The notes: generated from the sequence alone by a model not told the origin. A stretch of 64,000 nt of DNA from Burkholderiales bacterium (GCA_020854105.1 JADZGB010000009.1:1-64000); one strand, 5' to 3'; shown: positions 1 through 8,714, counted from the stretch's first letter. A program made the numbers and translations.

Positions 1-817
1 CCTTGGGCACCGCATCGATGATCAGTGGCTGGGCGTCGATCAAACGCGCCTGCAGGTCGCGGGCGGGCGTGCCGGTGGGTGGCGTCGCCACATAGGTCAG
101 GCCGCGTGCGCGCTCGCGCAGTGCGCCGGGCGCACCTTCGGCGAGCAGGCGGCCCTGGTGCATCACGAACACCTGCGCGCAGCGCTCGGCCTCGTCCATG
201 TAGGCGGTGCTGACGATCACGCTGAGCTTTTCGTCGTCCACCAGTTGCTGCACGATCTGCCACAGGTCCCGGCGCGAGAGCGGATCGACGCCGACGCTGG
301 GCTCGTCCAGCAGCAGCAGATCCGGCGAGCGCACCAGCGTGCAGGCCAGGCCGAGCTTCTGCTTCATGCCGCCCGAGAGCTTTCCGGCCGGGCGTGACGT
401 GAACCGGGCCATGTCGGTCATTTCCAACATGCGCGCGAAGCGTTCGCGGCGCACCTCCTGCGGCACGCCATGCAGGTCGGCGTAGAGGTCGAGGTTCTCC
501 TGCACGCTCAGGTCTTCATACAGGCCAAAGCGCTGCGGCATGTAGCTGATGCGGTCCTGCACCGTTTGCGGGTTGTGGGCGACGTCGATGCCCAGCACGC
601 GCAATGTCCCCGCATCGGGCTTGAGCAGCCCGGCCATCATGCGCATCAAGGTGGTCTTGCCGGCCCCGTCCGGGCCGACCAATGCGGTCAGCTCACCTTG
701 GCGCACCTGTAGCGACACACCATCGATCGCGTGCAGCGGCTCGCCACCTGGCGCCTCGAAGGTCTTGCGCAGGCTTTCGGCGACGACGCTGACATCAGCT
801 TGCCCAGCCCAGCTCAT
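1..817 (-). CDS. ABC transporter ATP-binding protein, YbhF-like, 3' end outside window
   Basis: This is the ATPase of a probable drug or small-molecule efflux ABC system. Reading the reverse strand from the ATG at 817 gives about 272 residues before the window edge. A Walker A motif (GPDGAGKTT), a signature motif (LSGGMKQKLG) and a Walker B motif (LLLLDEPSVGVD) are all visible. The start overlaps the stop of the HlyD-type gene by 4 nt (ATGA), so the two are translationally coupled. In YbhF-type proteins two ATPase domains are fused in about 580 residues; only the first would be visible here. The partner permeases, expected further left, are not in the window. Family call from motifs and context; substrate unknown. 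Confidence 0.85.
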   Translation of the reverse strand, partial: MSWAGQADVSVVAESLRKTFEAPGGEPLHAIDGVSLQVRQGELTALVGPDGAGKTTLMRMMAGLLKPDAGTLRVLGIDVAHNPQTVQDRISYMPQRFGLYEDLSVQENLDLYADLHGVPQEVRRERFARMLEMTDMARFTSRPAGKLSGGMKQKLGLACTLVRSPDLLLLDEPSVGVDPLSRRDLWQIVQQLVDDEKLSVIVSTAYMDEAERCAQVFVMHQGRLLAEGAPGALRERARGLTYVATPPTGTPARDLQARLIDAQPLIIDAVPK

Positions 818-1815
818 TGCGCGCTGCCGTTGCTCAGTACGACGGTGGCCGGCTGGCCAAGGCGCAGCGCGTTGTCCTTGTCCTCGACGATCACCCGCAC
901 CTCATAGACCAGGCTGGTGCGCAGCTCCTCGGTCTGCACCGACTTGGGCGTGAATTCGGCCACCGAGGAGATGTAGCCGACCTTGCCGGCGATGGGCTGG
1001 TCCGGTGCGCTGTCAGTGGTGACCCGTGCGCTCTGGCCGGGCTTGACCTTGCCAAGATCCGGCTCGCTCACATACACGCGCACCCACTTGGGCTCGGTGA
1101 TCGCCAAGGCGTACACCGGCTTTTGCGCAGTAGCCATGTCACCCGGCTCCAGCAGGCGCGAACGCACCACGGCATCGGACGGTGCGACCAGTCGCCCCTG
1201 CGCGATCTGGTGCCGCAACAGCGCCAGTTGCGCTTCGGCGGCTTTCAGTTGCGCTTCGGCGGCGGCGATATCTTCCTTGCGCGGGCCGATCTCAGTCAGT
1301 CGCAGCGCGTCGTGCTTTTGCGCGGCCTGCGCATCCGCGACCTGTACGGCGGCCCTGGCGCGATCCAGTTCCTGCACGCTGACGCCGCGGCCGCCGGTGT
1401 TGTCGGCGATGCCCTGCAAGCGCGCCAAATCCTTCTGCGCACGGACCGCTTCTACCTGCGCGGCGCTCAGGCTGCTGCGCGCCTGTGCCAGCTCCTGCGG
1501 GCGCGCGCCGTTCTTCAAGCGCAGCAGGTTCTGCTGCTGCACGCCGATCTGCGCCTGCGCCTGTTCCGCCTGCAAGGCCAGCGTCTGCGTGTCGAGCGTG
1601 GCCAGAACATCCCCGGCCTTCACGGCATCACCTTCGTCTGCCTTCAATTCAGCCACGCGGCCACTACCATCGAAGGCCAGCGCCACCTGCCGGATGTCCA
1701 CGTTGCCGTACATCACCAGCGCGCCGTCATGGCCTTTGTCTCGCTGGTGCATCCAGGCCCATGCGCCGAGCGCCAGCACTGCGAGGAGACCAAGGGCAAT
1801 GAGAGGCTTCTTCAT
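814..1815 (-). CDS. HlyD-family periplasmic adaptor protein, YbhG-like
   Basis: This is the membrane-fusion (adaptor) subunit that links an inner-membrane ABC exporter to the periplasm. The protein has 333 residues. It has an N-terminal signal anchor (residues 1-22), a half lipoyl-type domain near 50-76 (GRVAELKADEGDAVKAGDVL), a long Ala/Gln-rich coiled-coil near 80-200, then the second half-lipoyl and beta-barrel regions. I chose the ATG at 1815 because it begins directly with the signal anchor; a GTG at 1866 would add 17 unlikely residues. It is the first gene of the leftward operon and is divergent from the TetR gene, which probably regulates it. Confidence 0.85.
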   Translation of the reverse strand: MKKPLIALGLLAVLALGAWAWMHQRDKGHDGALVMYGNVDIRQVALAFDGSGRVAELKADEGDAVKAGDVLATLDTQTLALQAEQAQAQIGVQQQNLLRLKNGARPQELAQARSSLSAAQVEAVRAQKDLARLQGIADNTGGRGVSVQELDRARAAVQVADAQAAQKHDALRLTEIGPRKEDIAAAEAQLKAAEAQLALLRHQIAQGRLVAPSDAVVRSRLLEPGDMATAQKPVYALAITEPKWVRVYVSEPDLGKVKPGQSARVTTDSAPDQPIAGKVGYISSVAEFTPKSVQTEELRTSLVYEVRVIVEDKDNALRLGQPATVVLSNGSAQ

Positions 1816-1867
1816 GTCAAACAATCCAGGAAGTCGGAAGAGAGATAGAGCAATGCATCGCGCCACG

Positions 1868-1905
1868 GTAACACTAAATTGATTTTAATTTTAAATTGGA
1901 CGACA
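1868..1905. promoter_or_regulatory. AT-rich divergent promoter/operator region
   Basis: A short, strikingly AT-rich stretch (AATTGATTTTAATTTTAAAT core) separates the HlyD gene from the TetR gene. It is imperfectly self-complementary. Its position between a TetR-type regulator and a divergent efflux operon makes it the likely operator, but the exact site cannot be fixed by eye. Confidence 0.4.
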
Positions 1906-1941
1906 ATGCAAGTCGTATGTGCTGCTCTGGACGATCGAGGA

Positions 1942-2634
1942 ATGAACAAACCTGCACGCGGACTTCGCTCGGATGGCGAAGCCACACGAACCCGGATACT
2001 CGAGGCTGCGGGCGAACTGTTCGCCGCGACGGGCTATGCCGAAACGCCCAACAAGGCGATCGCTGCCCATGCACAGGTGGATCTGGCATCCATCAACTAC
2101 CACTTCGGCAACCGCAGCGGCCTGTACCAGGCCGTGTTGACAGAGTCTTACGGTCAGGTACTAGGCCTTGCCACCCTGAAGCAGCTTGTCGGCAGCGAGT
2201 TGGCTCCAGCGTCGAAGTTGCGTGCGCTCATCGAGCAGTTGGTCGGGCACGCGACACGAGAGCCTCGAGCGTGGCAGTTGCGCGTCCTAGCCCGGGAGAT
2301 GCTGGCGCCAACTTCGCATCTACAGACACTTTTCCAGAACGAGGCGCCGCCCAAGGTGGCGCTATCGAGACGCATGCTCAGCGAGATCACCAAGATTCCC
2401 GCTGAAGATCCCGCCTTGACCCGTTGCCTGCTCTGCGTGATCGCCCCCTGCCTGATGCTGCTGGTCGGCGGCCGCACCTTTCCCGGCCCTTTGCAGGAGA
2501 TTTTCCAGATGCCTTCCCAGGCGATTGCGAACCACCTGTACCACTACGCAATAGGTGGGCTGAAGGCGATATCCCGGGAGTACGCGAAGCAGGCCAAAAC
2601 CCTAGGCAAGCCCGGATCGCCAACGACGAGGTAG
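1942..2634 (+). CDS. TetR/AcrR-family regulator, CecR-like
   Basis: This is a probable repressor of the divergent ABC/HlyD operon. The protein has 230 residues. The N-terminal helix-turn-helix covers about residues 15-60, with the TetR signature ASINYHFGNRSGLYQAV. The long C-terminal ligand domain is of the kind seen in CecR/YbiH regulators, which in enterobacteria control ybhG-ybhF-type genes; the gene order here matches that. The ATG at 1942 is preferred because it leaves a normal TetR N-terminus; an ATG at 1906 and a TTG at 1879 are also in frame. The stop lies 4 nt before the hydrolase start, so the two are probably co-transcribed. Confidence 0.8.
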   Translation: MNKPARGLRSDGEATRTRILEAAGELFAATGYAETPNKAIAAHAQVDLASINYHFGNRSGLYQAVLTESYGQVLGLATLKQLVGSELAPASKLRALIEQLVGHATREPRAWQLRVLAREMLAPTSHLQTLFQNEAPPKVALSRRMLSEITKIPAEDPALTRCLLCVIAPCLMLLVGGRTFPGPLQEIFQMPSQAIANHLYHYAIGGLKAISREYAKQAKTLGKPGSPTTR

Positions 2635-2638
2635 CGCG

Positions 2639-4150
2639 ATGAGAAGCCGGTACGCAACGCTGGCGGCTCTGGCGGTGGCCTCGCTGCTGCTGAGCGGCTG
2701 TGCGGTTCTGCGCGAATTCGAGCCGGCGGTGGAAGTAGCCGCAATGACGTCCGGCGAGTACATCACGCTCAAGCGGGGCGACATCCTGACTAGCGGCAAA
2801 CTCAGCGCCGCCACCCTGGAGACGATCCGGGTGGCCGGTCTGGACGATTGTGCCTGTGCGAAGCCGGAGGCCATCGGCTGCATCCATGCCCTGTTGGATG
2901 TTCAGGGGTTGGCTGGCGAGCAGCGCCTTTCTGCCCTGTCCGAGTTGTGGCTACATCAGGCGCAGACCTTGCCGCAGGTTTCGCCGGACACCACGCAACA
3001 GGCCGCTTCCGATGCCGGCGATCCGCGTCTGAACGCCTGGCTGGAGGTGGCCCGGCATGCCTATGCCTACCTGTTCTTCAGCGAACGCTCGCCGGGTGCG
3101 CGGGCCTTTGAGGATCGCCAGACCCAGGTACGCGACTATTACAACCTGGCCGTGCAGGAGGCGGCATCGCTCGTGTTCGTCAGCTATCGCGGCAAGGCGT
3201 TGGCGAATCCGGCTGCGGTATTCAGGGATGGGCCGTGGGTCGTGACGCTCAACAAGCCGGATGTGGTGTCCTCCAGCCGGGCGCGGGCAGTCCTGCCGCA
3301 GGAACTGTTGCCGGCCTCATCGCTGTCGTTTGCCGGGTTGCGCAGCACGTTTCGACGCGACGGTTTCGGTGGCGAGTTGGTGGCGGTGATGGCGGCTGAT
3401 CCGGTGACGACGGCGGCAGCGGACGCCGACACGGGTGCATCCGGTGCGGGAACCGAACGACCACAGCAACAGCGCGGCCAAGCGTGGAGCGAAATGCCGA
3501 CGACGGCAATCACTGCGTTGCTGCACTTTCCTGGAGAAAACCTTGCCCAGGTGCTGTCCACTCGCGAGGTCGCGCTTTCAGTGCATGACCCATACCGGGA
3601 CTCCAAGATCGAATTGCATGGACAGGGTGTGCCGCTGGCGGCGAACTTCACCGCCAACTACGGACTGTGGCTGGCGCGCTCGGGCTTCAGCCGGCAATCG
3701 CTGCGCAGTCTGTTCGGACGCGAGCAGGGCATCGAGCGCCCGCACCTGTACCTGATGCAGCCCTACGACCCGGATCGCCGCATCATCCTGATGATTCATG
3801 GTCTGGCCAGCAGCCCGGAGGCCTGGGTCAACGTGGCCAACGAACTGATGGGCGACGAGGAGATTCGCAGCCGGTTCCAGGTCTGGCAGTTCTACTACCC
3901 GACCAACATGTCGATCGCACTGAACCACTACGAGATCCGTCAGACGCTGGATGAGGCGCTGCGGCACTTCGATCCACAAGGCAGCGCTGCGGCCTCCCGT
4001 GACATGGTGTTAATCGGTCACAGCATGGGTGGGGTGATCTCGCGATTGATGGTGTCCTCGTCGGAGGGCGATGCACTGTGGAACCAATTGCTGGCTGGAC
4101 GGCACCCGCCGACCTTCGGGGTACGGCCTTCGGATTCTTCAATCTCGTGA
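2639..4150 (+). pseudogene. Lipoprotein alpha/beta hydrolase, 3' truncated
   Basis: The N-terminus has a signal peptide and lipobox (LLLSGC, Cys about residue 21), so the ancestral product was an outer-envelope lipoprotein. About residues 370-475 form an alpha/beta-hydrolase core with an oxyanion-type loop (LMIHGLASSPEAW) and the nucleophile elbow GHSMGG. Soon after (near 4075-4102) the reading frame enters sequence that, in another frame, encodes the end of an MFS transporter, and it stops at 4150 after a nonsense tail (RHPPTFGVRPSDSSIS). The late catalytic Asp and His expected downstream of the nucleophile are missing. I infer a deletion joining two genes; an assembly error is the alternative. 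By eye the region is less GC-rich than the rest of the window. Confidence 0.75.
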
Positions 4151-4281
4151 GCGGCATAGCCATGCTGATGGCCAGCGGTATAGCCGGTCTGCTGTGGGAC
4201 CAGTTGGGGGCGTCGTTCACTTTCTATGCAGGGGCCGCCTTCTGCGCGGTGGCATTGCTTGGTCTGCTCAAGAGATTCTGA
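4098..4281 (+). pseudogene. C-terminal remnant of an MFS transporter
   Basis: Reading the frame that contains the ATG at 4078 gives APADLRGTAFGFFNLVSG followed by two hydrophobic helices and the end LLGLLKRF. The LRGTAFGxFNLVSG pattern is typical of the region before the last two transmembrane segments of major-facilitator permeases. Only about 60 residues remain, with no upstream domain, so this is a stub and not a gene. It is fused out of frame to the truncated lipoprotein hydrolase. Confidence 0.75.
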
Positions 4282-4363
4282 TCGGAGACGTCAACCTGCC
4301 ATCCGCACCCTTCAGACGCCTGTTTCCACACGCGCTTCGGGACCCATGCGGTGATTGATGCGC

Positions 4364-4392
4364 CCATTCACCGCATTGCACGCGGTGAATGG
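4364..4392. terminator. Perfect 11-bp inverted repeat between converging genes
   Basis: The arms CCATTCACCGC and GCGGTGAATGG are exact reverse complements around a 7-nt loop. The repeat lies between the MFS stub (rightward) and the TRAP permease gene (leftward). It has no clear T-tract, so it may be a bidirectional hairpin terminator of the weak type or a binding site. Confidence 0.45.
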
Positions 4393-4454
4393 CTTGTCCC
4401 AGCGGCAGATTGGAGGTTTGACTTCCGCAGGGTTCGCGCAGAAAGCTCCGCCGC

Positions 4455-5795
4455 TCACTGCTGCATCAATCTGGGCAGCCACAGCGCCAGCGACGGCCAC
4501 AGCAGCACGGCCGCAAGGCAGATGACCTGGATCACCATGAACTGCGCCATGCCGCGATAGATGGCGCCCAGGCTCCACTGCGGCACCACGTTCTTGAGGT
4601 AATACGCCGACATCGCCACCGGAGGACTGAGGAAGGCCGTCTGCAGGTTGACCGCCACCAGCGCGCCGAACCAGATCATCGCTTCCTGCGGCGACAGTCC
4701 CAGGTTCAGCTGCTCGACTACCGGCAGGAAGATCGGCAGGAACACCAGGATGATCGCCGGCCACTCGAACGGCCAGCCGAGCACGAAGATCAGCATCATC
4801 ACCAGCAGCAGCTTGGCCATGTCCGGCAGGGGCACTGCCATCAGTGCACTGCTGATCAGGTCGGTCGCACCCAGCTTGGTGAACACGGCACCGAACACGT
4901 TCGACGCCACCGCCAGGAACAGCACCATGCTCGAGGTCAACAGGGTCGAGAGCGCGGTGTTCTTCAGCGACTTCCACGACAGCTTGCCGTAGGCCGCGGC
5001 GAGCAGGGTCGCACCGAACGCGCCGCAGGAGGCCGCTTCCGTGGGCGTGGCCAGCCCGACCAGGATCGTACCCAGCGTGAAGCCGATCAGCGCGGCGAGC
5101 GGCACGACGCCGACGAGGAGTTCGCGCAGCAGCTCCGTCACGCTGGTGATGCGCTCCGCCTTCGGCACCGGCGGGCCGAGCCGCGGATTGAAGAAGCTGC
5201 GCAGCAGGCAGTAGCCGATGTACAGGCTGGCGAGCAGCAGGCCCGGTCCCATCGCGGCCGCATATAGCAGGTTCACCGGCACGCCGATCGTCGGTCCCAT
5301 CACCACCAGCATGATGCTGGGCGGAATCAGGATGCCGAGCGTGCCGCCTGCGGCGATCGCGCCCGCCGAGAGTTTGTCGTCGTAGCCCGAGCGAAGCATC
5401 ACGGGTGCCGCCATGATGCCGAGCACGGTCACTGCCGCGCCCACGATGCCGGTGGCCATGGCGAAGATGGTCGCGGTCAGCAGCACGGCCAGGTAGAGCG
5501 AACCGCGCACGGCTGCCAGCAGGTTGCGCATGGCGAGGAACAGCCGTTCCATGAGCCCGGCCTGCTCGACCATGAAGCCCATGAACACGAACAGCGGCAC
5601 GGCGGGCAGGATGTCGTCCTTCATCGTGCCCCACACCTGCAGGTAGGCCAGGCTGAAGGTCAGTTCCGTGCCCAGGGCGATGCTGCCGAACACGATCGCG
5701 ATGAACAGCAGGGTGAAGGCGATGGGGAAGCCGACGAAGATGATGCTCACCATGGCGGCGAGCATCAGCAGCCCGAGGATCTCCTCGAATGTCAC
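4455..5795 (-). CDS. dctM: TRAP transporter large permease (DctM family)
   Basis: This is the ion-coupled transport subunit of a tripartite ATP-independent periplasmic transporter in the inner membrane. The product of 446 residues has the normal DctM length, with about a dozen hydrophobic segments from end to end. It contains DctM-type stretches such as GGTLGILIPPSIMLVVMG and GLATPTEAASCGAFGA. It is the third gene of the leftward dctP-dctQ-dctM operon, 16 nt after dctQ. The substrate cannot be read from the sequence; carboxylic acids are usual for the family. Confidence 0.93.
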   Translation of the reverse strand: MTFEEILGLLMLAAMVSIIFVGFPIAFTLLFIAIVFGSIALGTELTFSLAYLQVWGTMKDDILPAVPLFVFMGFMVEQAGLMERLFLAMRNLLAAVRGSLYLAVLLTATIFAMATGIVGAAVTVLGIMAAPVMLRSGYDDKLSAGAIAAGGTLGILIPPSIMLVVMGPTIGVPVNLLYAAAMGPGLLLASLYIGYCLLRSFFNPRLGPPVPKAERITSVTELLRELLVGVVPLAALIGFTLGTILVGLATPTEAASCGAFGATLLAAAYGKLSWKSLKNTALSTLLTSSMVLFLAVASNVFGAVFTKLGATDLISSALMAVPLPDMAKLLLVMMLIFVLGWPFEWPAIILVFLPIFLPVVEQLNLGLSPQEAMIWFGALVAVNLQTAFLSPPVAMSAYYLKNVVPQWSLGAIYRGMAQFMVIQVICLAAVLLWPSLALWLPRLMQQ

Positions 5796-5811
5796 GTGGG
5801 GGTCTCCGGGT

Positions 5812-6363
5812 TCAGACTTCGATCTTCTCGTGACGCACGAGCAGACGCCCGGTGCGCGCCGCCCACAGGCTCTTGAGCAGTTCCGAGATGCCCTGCAGGA
5901 ACATCAGCGCGGCGGTCAGCGGCACCACCGCGCGCAGGGGCCACAGCGGCGGCTGCCATGCGGTGTAGGTGGAACGTTCGTCGATCGACAGGGCATAGGT
6001 GAACTCGTCGAGCGACAGGTAGAACAGGATCGCCATCGCCGGAAGGAACAGCGTGGCGTAGGCGATGCTGTCGATGATGCCCTTGGTGCGGTCCGAGAAC
6101 TTCTCCCAGAACATGTCGGTGCGCACGTGCGCGCCCTGGAGCATGGCGTAGGCCGAGCCGAGCATGAACAGCGCGCCGTAGGACATCACGGTGGTCTCGA
6201 GCGCCCAGTCGGTGGGGCGGTCGAGCACGTAGCGCATGAACACCTCGATGGTGTTGGACAGCACCAGGGGAACGAGCAGCAGCGCGAACAGATACGCGCT
6301 CCAGCGCGTGAGCGCATCCAGCGCACGGATGACGGCCAGGTAGGCCGGACCGGGCTGGCTCAT
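5812..6363 (-). CDS. dctQ: TRAP transporter small permease (DctQ family)
   Basis: This is the small four-helix membrane subunit that supports DctM. With the ATG at 6363 the product has 183 residues, a usual DctQ length. Hydrophobic segments are near residues 20-45, 65-80, 98-118 and 142-160, and the family-like RYVLDRPTDWALE stretch is present. A longer reading to 6471 would add a basic, non-hydrophobic tail overlapping the dctP coding end, so the internal ATG is preferred. It sits between dctP and dctM with short spacers, as expected for one operon. Confidence 0.88.
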   Translation of the reverse strand: MSQPGPAYLAVIRALDALTRWSAYLFALLLVPLVLSNTIEVFMRYVLDRPTDWALETTVMSYGALFMLGSAYAMLQGAHVRTDMFWEKFSDRTKGIIDSIAYATLFLPAMAILFYLSLDEFTYALSIDERSTYTAWQPPLWPLRAVVPLTAALMFLQGISELLKSLWAARTGRLLVRHEKIEV

Positions 6364-6391
6364 CACCGGGCGCGCCGCGTACGGCTGGCGG

Positions 6392-7477
6392 TCACTTGGA
6401 CCAGTAGTACCGGGCGCCCAGCTCGTAGGGCGGAACGATCGACAGGCGGGCGGGGACCACCTTCGACGCATAGCTGCGCTGCGATTCCAGCACCTTGCGG
6501 AAGAACGGGTTCTTCGCCGCCTCTTCCTTCGCGATCTGGTCCCAGGCCTTGAGCGTGTTGACGAGGATGTCCTCCGGCGTGCGCTCGATCTTCACGCCAT
6601 GCTTGGTGCGCAGTTCCGTCAGCGCCTCCGCGTTGAGCTTGTTCATGATGAGCTGAGAGCGCAGCGTCGCGTCGAGGGAAGCCGACTGGATGATGGCCTT
6701 CTGGTCTTCGGGCAGCTTGTTCCACACCTTGCCGTTGATCAGCAGTTCGACCACCGTGGCCGTCTCGTGCATCGAGGGCATGTACACGTACTTCCAGACC
6801 GTGTGGAAGCCGATCTTCATGTCCTCGGCGGGACCGACGAACTCGGCGCACTCGATCACGCCGCGCTCGCCTGCCGGCACGATTTCCCCGCCGGGAATGT
6901 TCACCGGGTTCATGCCGGCCTTGGAGAACACTTCGGCCGTAATGCCGGTCTGGCGGCACTTGCGGCCCTTGAAGTCGGCCCAGTTCTTCAGCGGTCTCTT
7001 GAACCAGCCGAGGATCTGGTTGTTCACGGCCGTCATCGGCACCGGCACGACGTTGCGCTTGAGTTCCTTCTGGTAGAACTCGCGATACAGGGCGAGGCCG
7101 CCGCCTTCGTACAGCCAGCCCATGTAGTCGAGCATGTCCATGCCGAACGGGCCGCCCGGTGCGGGTCCGAACAGGGTCGCCGCGCGATTCTTGCCCAGCC
7201 AGTAGGCCGGCGCGGTGTGGCCGCCGTCGATCACCCCCTTGTGCACGGCGTCGAGCACCTCGAAGGGAGGCACCACCGCCCCCGGGGGGAGCATCTCGAT
7301 CTGCAGCCGCCCGCCGCTCATCGCCTTCACCCGGTCGGCGAAATACTTCGAGTTCTCGAAGAACAGGCTGGATGTGGGGAAGGCGCCCTGGAAGCGCAGC
7401 TTGGTGACCTGCGCATGCGCTGCCGGCAGGCACACGAGCAGCGCGAGTGCTGCCGCGAACGAGCGAACGTTGAACAT
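6392..7477 (-). CDS. dctP: TRAP transporter substrate-binding protein (DctP family)
   Basis: This is the periplasmic solute-binding protein that delivers the ligand to DctQM. The product has 361 residues with a signal peptide cleaved near residue 22 (PAAHA-Q). Conserved DctP features include GGRLQIEMLPPGAVVP, the ligand-carboxylate region around CRQTGITAEVFSKAGMNPVN, and the GGEIVPAGERGVIECAE stretch. The last feature is shared with the subfamily annotated for alpha-keto acids and similar ligands, so a 2-oxo acid ligand is possible but unproven. An AAGGGGGAAG ribosome site precedes the ATG. It is the first gene of the operon and faces the regulatory region at 7561-7649. Confidence 0.93.
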   Translation of the reverse strand: MFNVRSFAAALALLVCLPAAHAQVTKLRFQGAFPTSSLFFENSKYFADRVKAMSGGRLQIEMLPPGAVVPPFEVLDAVHKGVIDGGHTAPAYWLGKNRAATLFGPAPGGPFGMDMLDYMGWLYEGGGLALYREFYQKELKRNVVPVPMTAVNNQILGWFKRPLKNWADFKGRKCRQTGITAEVFSKAGMNPVNIPGGEIVPAGERGVIECAEFVGPAEDMKIGFHTVWKYVYMPSMHETATVVELLINGKVWNKLPEDQKAIIQSASLDATLRSQLIMNKLNAEALTELRTKHGVKIERTPEDILVNTLKAWDQIAKEEAAKNPFFRKVLESQRSYASKVVPARLSIVPPYELGARYYWSK

Positions 7478-7560
7478 CTTCCCCCTTTTGGGTTGTTATA
7501 GCGCCGCCCCGGGTCCCGTCGTGACCGTCGACGCGCACTTGCCGGCTGGTCTGCCGGCGG

Positions 7561-7581
7561 GTCGAGTATAGCCAACTCGAC
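7561..7581. promoter_or_regulatory. Inverted repeat around a TATA-like box upstream of dctP
   Basis: GTCGAG and CTCGAC are perfect 6-bp arms around a 9-nt spacer containing TATAGC (TATACT on the reverse strand). It lies about 85 bp before the dctP start, in the divergent region, and may be an operator overlapping a promoter. Confidence 0.35.
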
Positions 7582-7611
7582 AGCGCCGGGGCACGGAAAA
7601 GTTTTCAATGC

Positions 7612-7649
7612 GCCTGGTCGTACGAAACACGCCTGGCCGACCGAAACAA
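7612..7649. repeat. Two adjacent 19-bp direct repeats, GntR/FadR-type half pattern
   Basis: The units GCCTGGTCGTACGAAACAC and GCCTGGCCGACCGAAACAA follow each other with no gap. The first contains TGGTCGTACGA, which fits the loose t-n-GT-n3-AC-n-a pattern of FadR-subfamily GntR operators; the second is degenerate. No GntR gene is in the window, so the regulator is unknown. Its position between dctP and the NIPSNAP gene suggests control of one or both. Confidence 0.5.
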
Positions 7650-7758
7650 TTGAAGCACGGGCAATGGTCCGCACGCCCCGTCATCCTGCCCCTCGTGTGA
7701 CGGGTACACTCGCGGTTCCCGCGCGCTGGCGCGGCCATCGAGACACGAGGAGAAAGAC

Positions 7759-8082
7759 ATGTTGTTCGACGTGCGCATCTATAACTGCCGTCCGGGAACG
7801 ATCAAGAAGCATCTCGCCCTGTACGAGAAACTCGGCAAGGGGCCCCAGACCCGCCACCTCGGGGAGCCGTTCGCCTACCTGGTCACCGAGACCGGCAATG
7901 TCAATCAGTACATCCACATCTGGAAGTACGCCGATGCCGCGGACCGCGCGAAGAAGCGCGCCGCCATGCAGGCCGACCCCGAGTGGCAGGCGTTCCTGGA
8001 GGAAAGCGCGAAGATGGGTGCGCTGGAGAGCCAGCAGAATCAGCTGATGACCGCGGTATCGTTCTTCCCGATCAGGGACTGA
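7759..8082 (+). CDS. NIPSNAP-family protein
   Basis: A small cytoplasmic protein of 107 residues with a ferredoxin-like fold of the NIPSNAP / dimeric alpha-beta barrel group. Family traits seen are the opening LFDVRIYNCRPGTIKKHLALYE, shared here only in part as RIYNCRPGTIKKHL, the HIWKYADAADRAKKRAAM block and the DPEWQAFLE block. An AGGAGAAAGAC ribosome site precedes the ATG. Bacterial NIPSNAP proteins often sit beside transporters or catabolic genes; here it is divergent from the TRAP operon, so a link to metabolism of the TRAP substrate is an inference. Confidence 0.88.
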   Translation: MLFDVRIYNCRPGTIKKHLALYEKLGKGPQTRHLGEPFAYLVTETGNVNQYIHIWKYADAADRAKKRAAMQADPEWQAFLEESAKMGALESQQNQLMTAVSFFPIRD

Positions 8083-8213
8083 GTGCGCGGGATCGCGGCG
8101 GCGGGGCGCATGTGGCGCTGCGGCATGCGCGCAACGTCGGTTTTCCGCAATTGTCATCGCCCGGTTTTTTGGGTAGGCTCCAATACGGGTTTCAAGACGG
8201 GTCGGACCGAGGC

Positions 8214-8681
8214 ATGACGAAGGCGATCGAATACCTGGAAGGGGTGCCGTTCTACGACCTCCTGGTCGTCGCCCTGAATGCCCCCGGATTCCCCGACGCC
8301 GCTCGCCTGCTGCTGCCGGGCTCGATCTCTCCGTTCGACCAGGAGCCGCACTGGTCGGTCGTACGTGCACCCGCACGCCACATCCTGTACTGGCTGGCGA
8401 TGTGGTCCGACGAGAGCTTCCCGAGCCGCAAGAAGCTCGGTGCGGTGCTCTCGTCGCTGGAGCGTGGACGTGCCTTGCCGGCGCCGGTGCTGGCGCGCGC
8501 GGGGACCGGTTATCGCTTCGCCAGCGGTGCGCATACCGCACTCATGCTCACGGAACTGGGGGCCCCATCCATGCCCCTGATCGTTCCGTCCACCTCGGTC
8601 GGCTTCCTGGCTGGCCAGGGCCCGCGTCAGCCCCTGGTCGGGGCGGCGCAGGTGGTGGCGCTCAACGCTTCGCGCCACTGA
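8214..8681 (+). CDS. Hypothetical protein, 155 residues
   Basis: I do not recognise this protein. From the ATG at 8214 it has 155 residues, a hydrophobic patch near 12-25 (YDLLVVALNAPGF) but no clear signal peptide, and an Ala/Pro-rich centre. The middle has a WLAMWSDESFPSRKKLGAVL stretch that looks like a folded globular domain. A GAGG lies almost directly before the ATG, which is too close for a good ribosome site, so the start is uncertain; the frame stays open upstream to 7983. It is followed by a hairpin and converges with dxs. Confidence 0.55.
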   Translation: MTKAIEYLEGVPFYDLLVVALNAPGFPDAARLLLPGSISPFDQEPHWSVVRAPARHILYWLAMWSDESFPSRKKLGAVLSSLERGRALPAPVLARAGTGYRFASGAHTALMLTELGAPSMPLIVPSTSVGFLAGQGPRQPLVGAAQVVALNASRH

Positions 8682-8682
8682 C

Positions 8683-8714
8683 CCTGCACGCCGCGCGCAG
8701 TGCGCGCGTGCAGG
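8683..8714. terminator. Hairpin between converging genes
   Basis: The arms CCTGCACGC and GCGTGCAGG are perfect 9-bp complements, and the loop itself carries alternating GCGC that can extend the stem. It sits 2 nt after the hypothetical gene's stop and before the dxs stop on the other strand. No T-tract is present; a bidirectional terminator is the simplest reading. Confidence 0.5.

Noticed and set aside
4078..4281. MFS stub read as an independent small gene from ATG 4078
   Set aside because: The first residues come from the hydrolase side of the junction; only two helices of an MFS fold remain, so it is a remnant.
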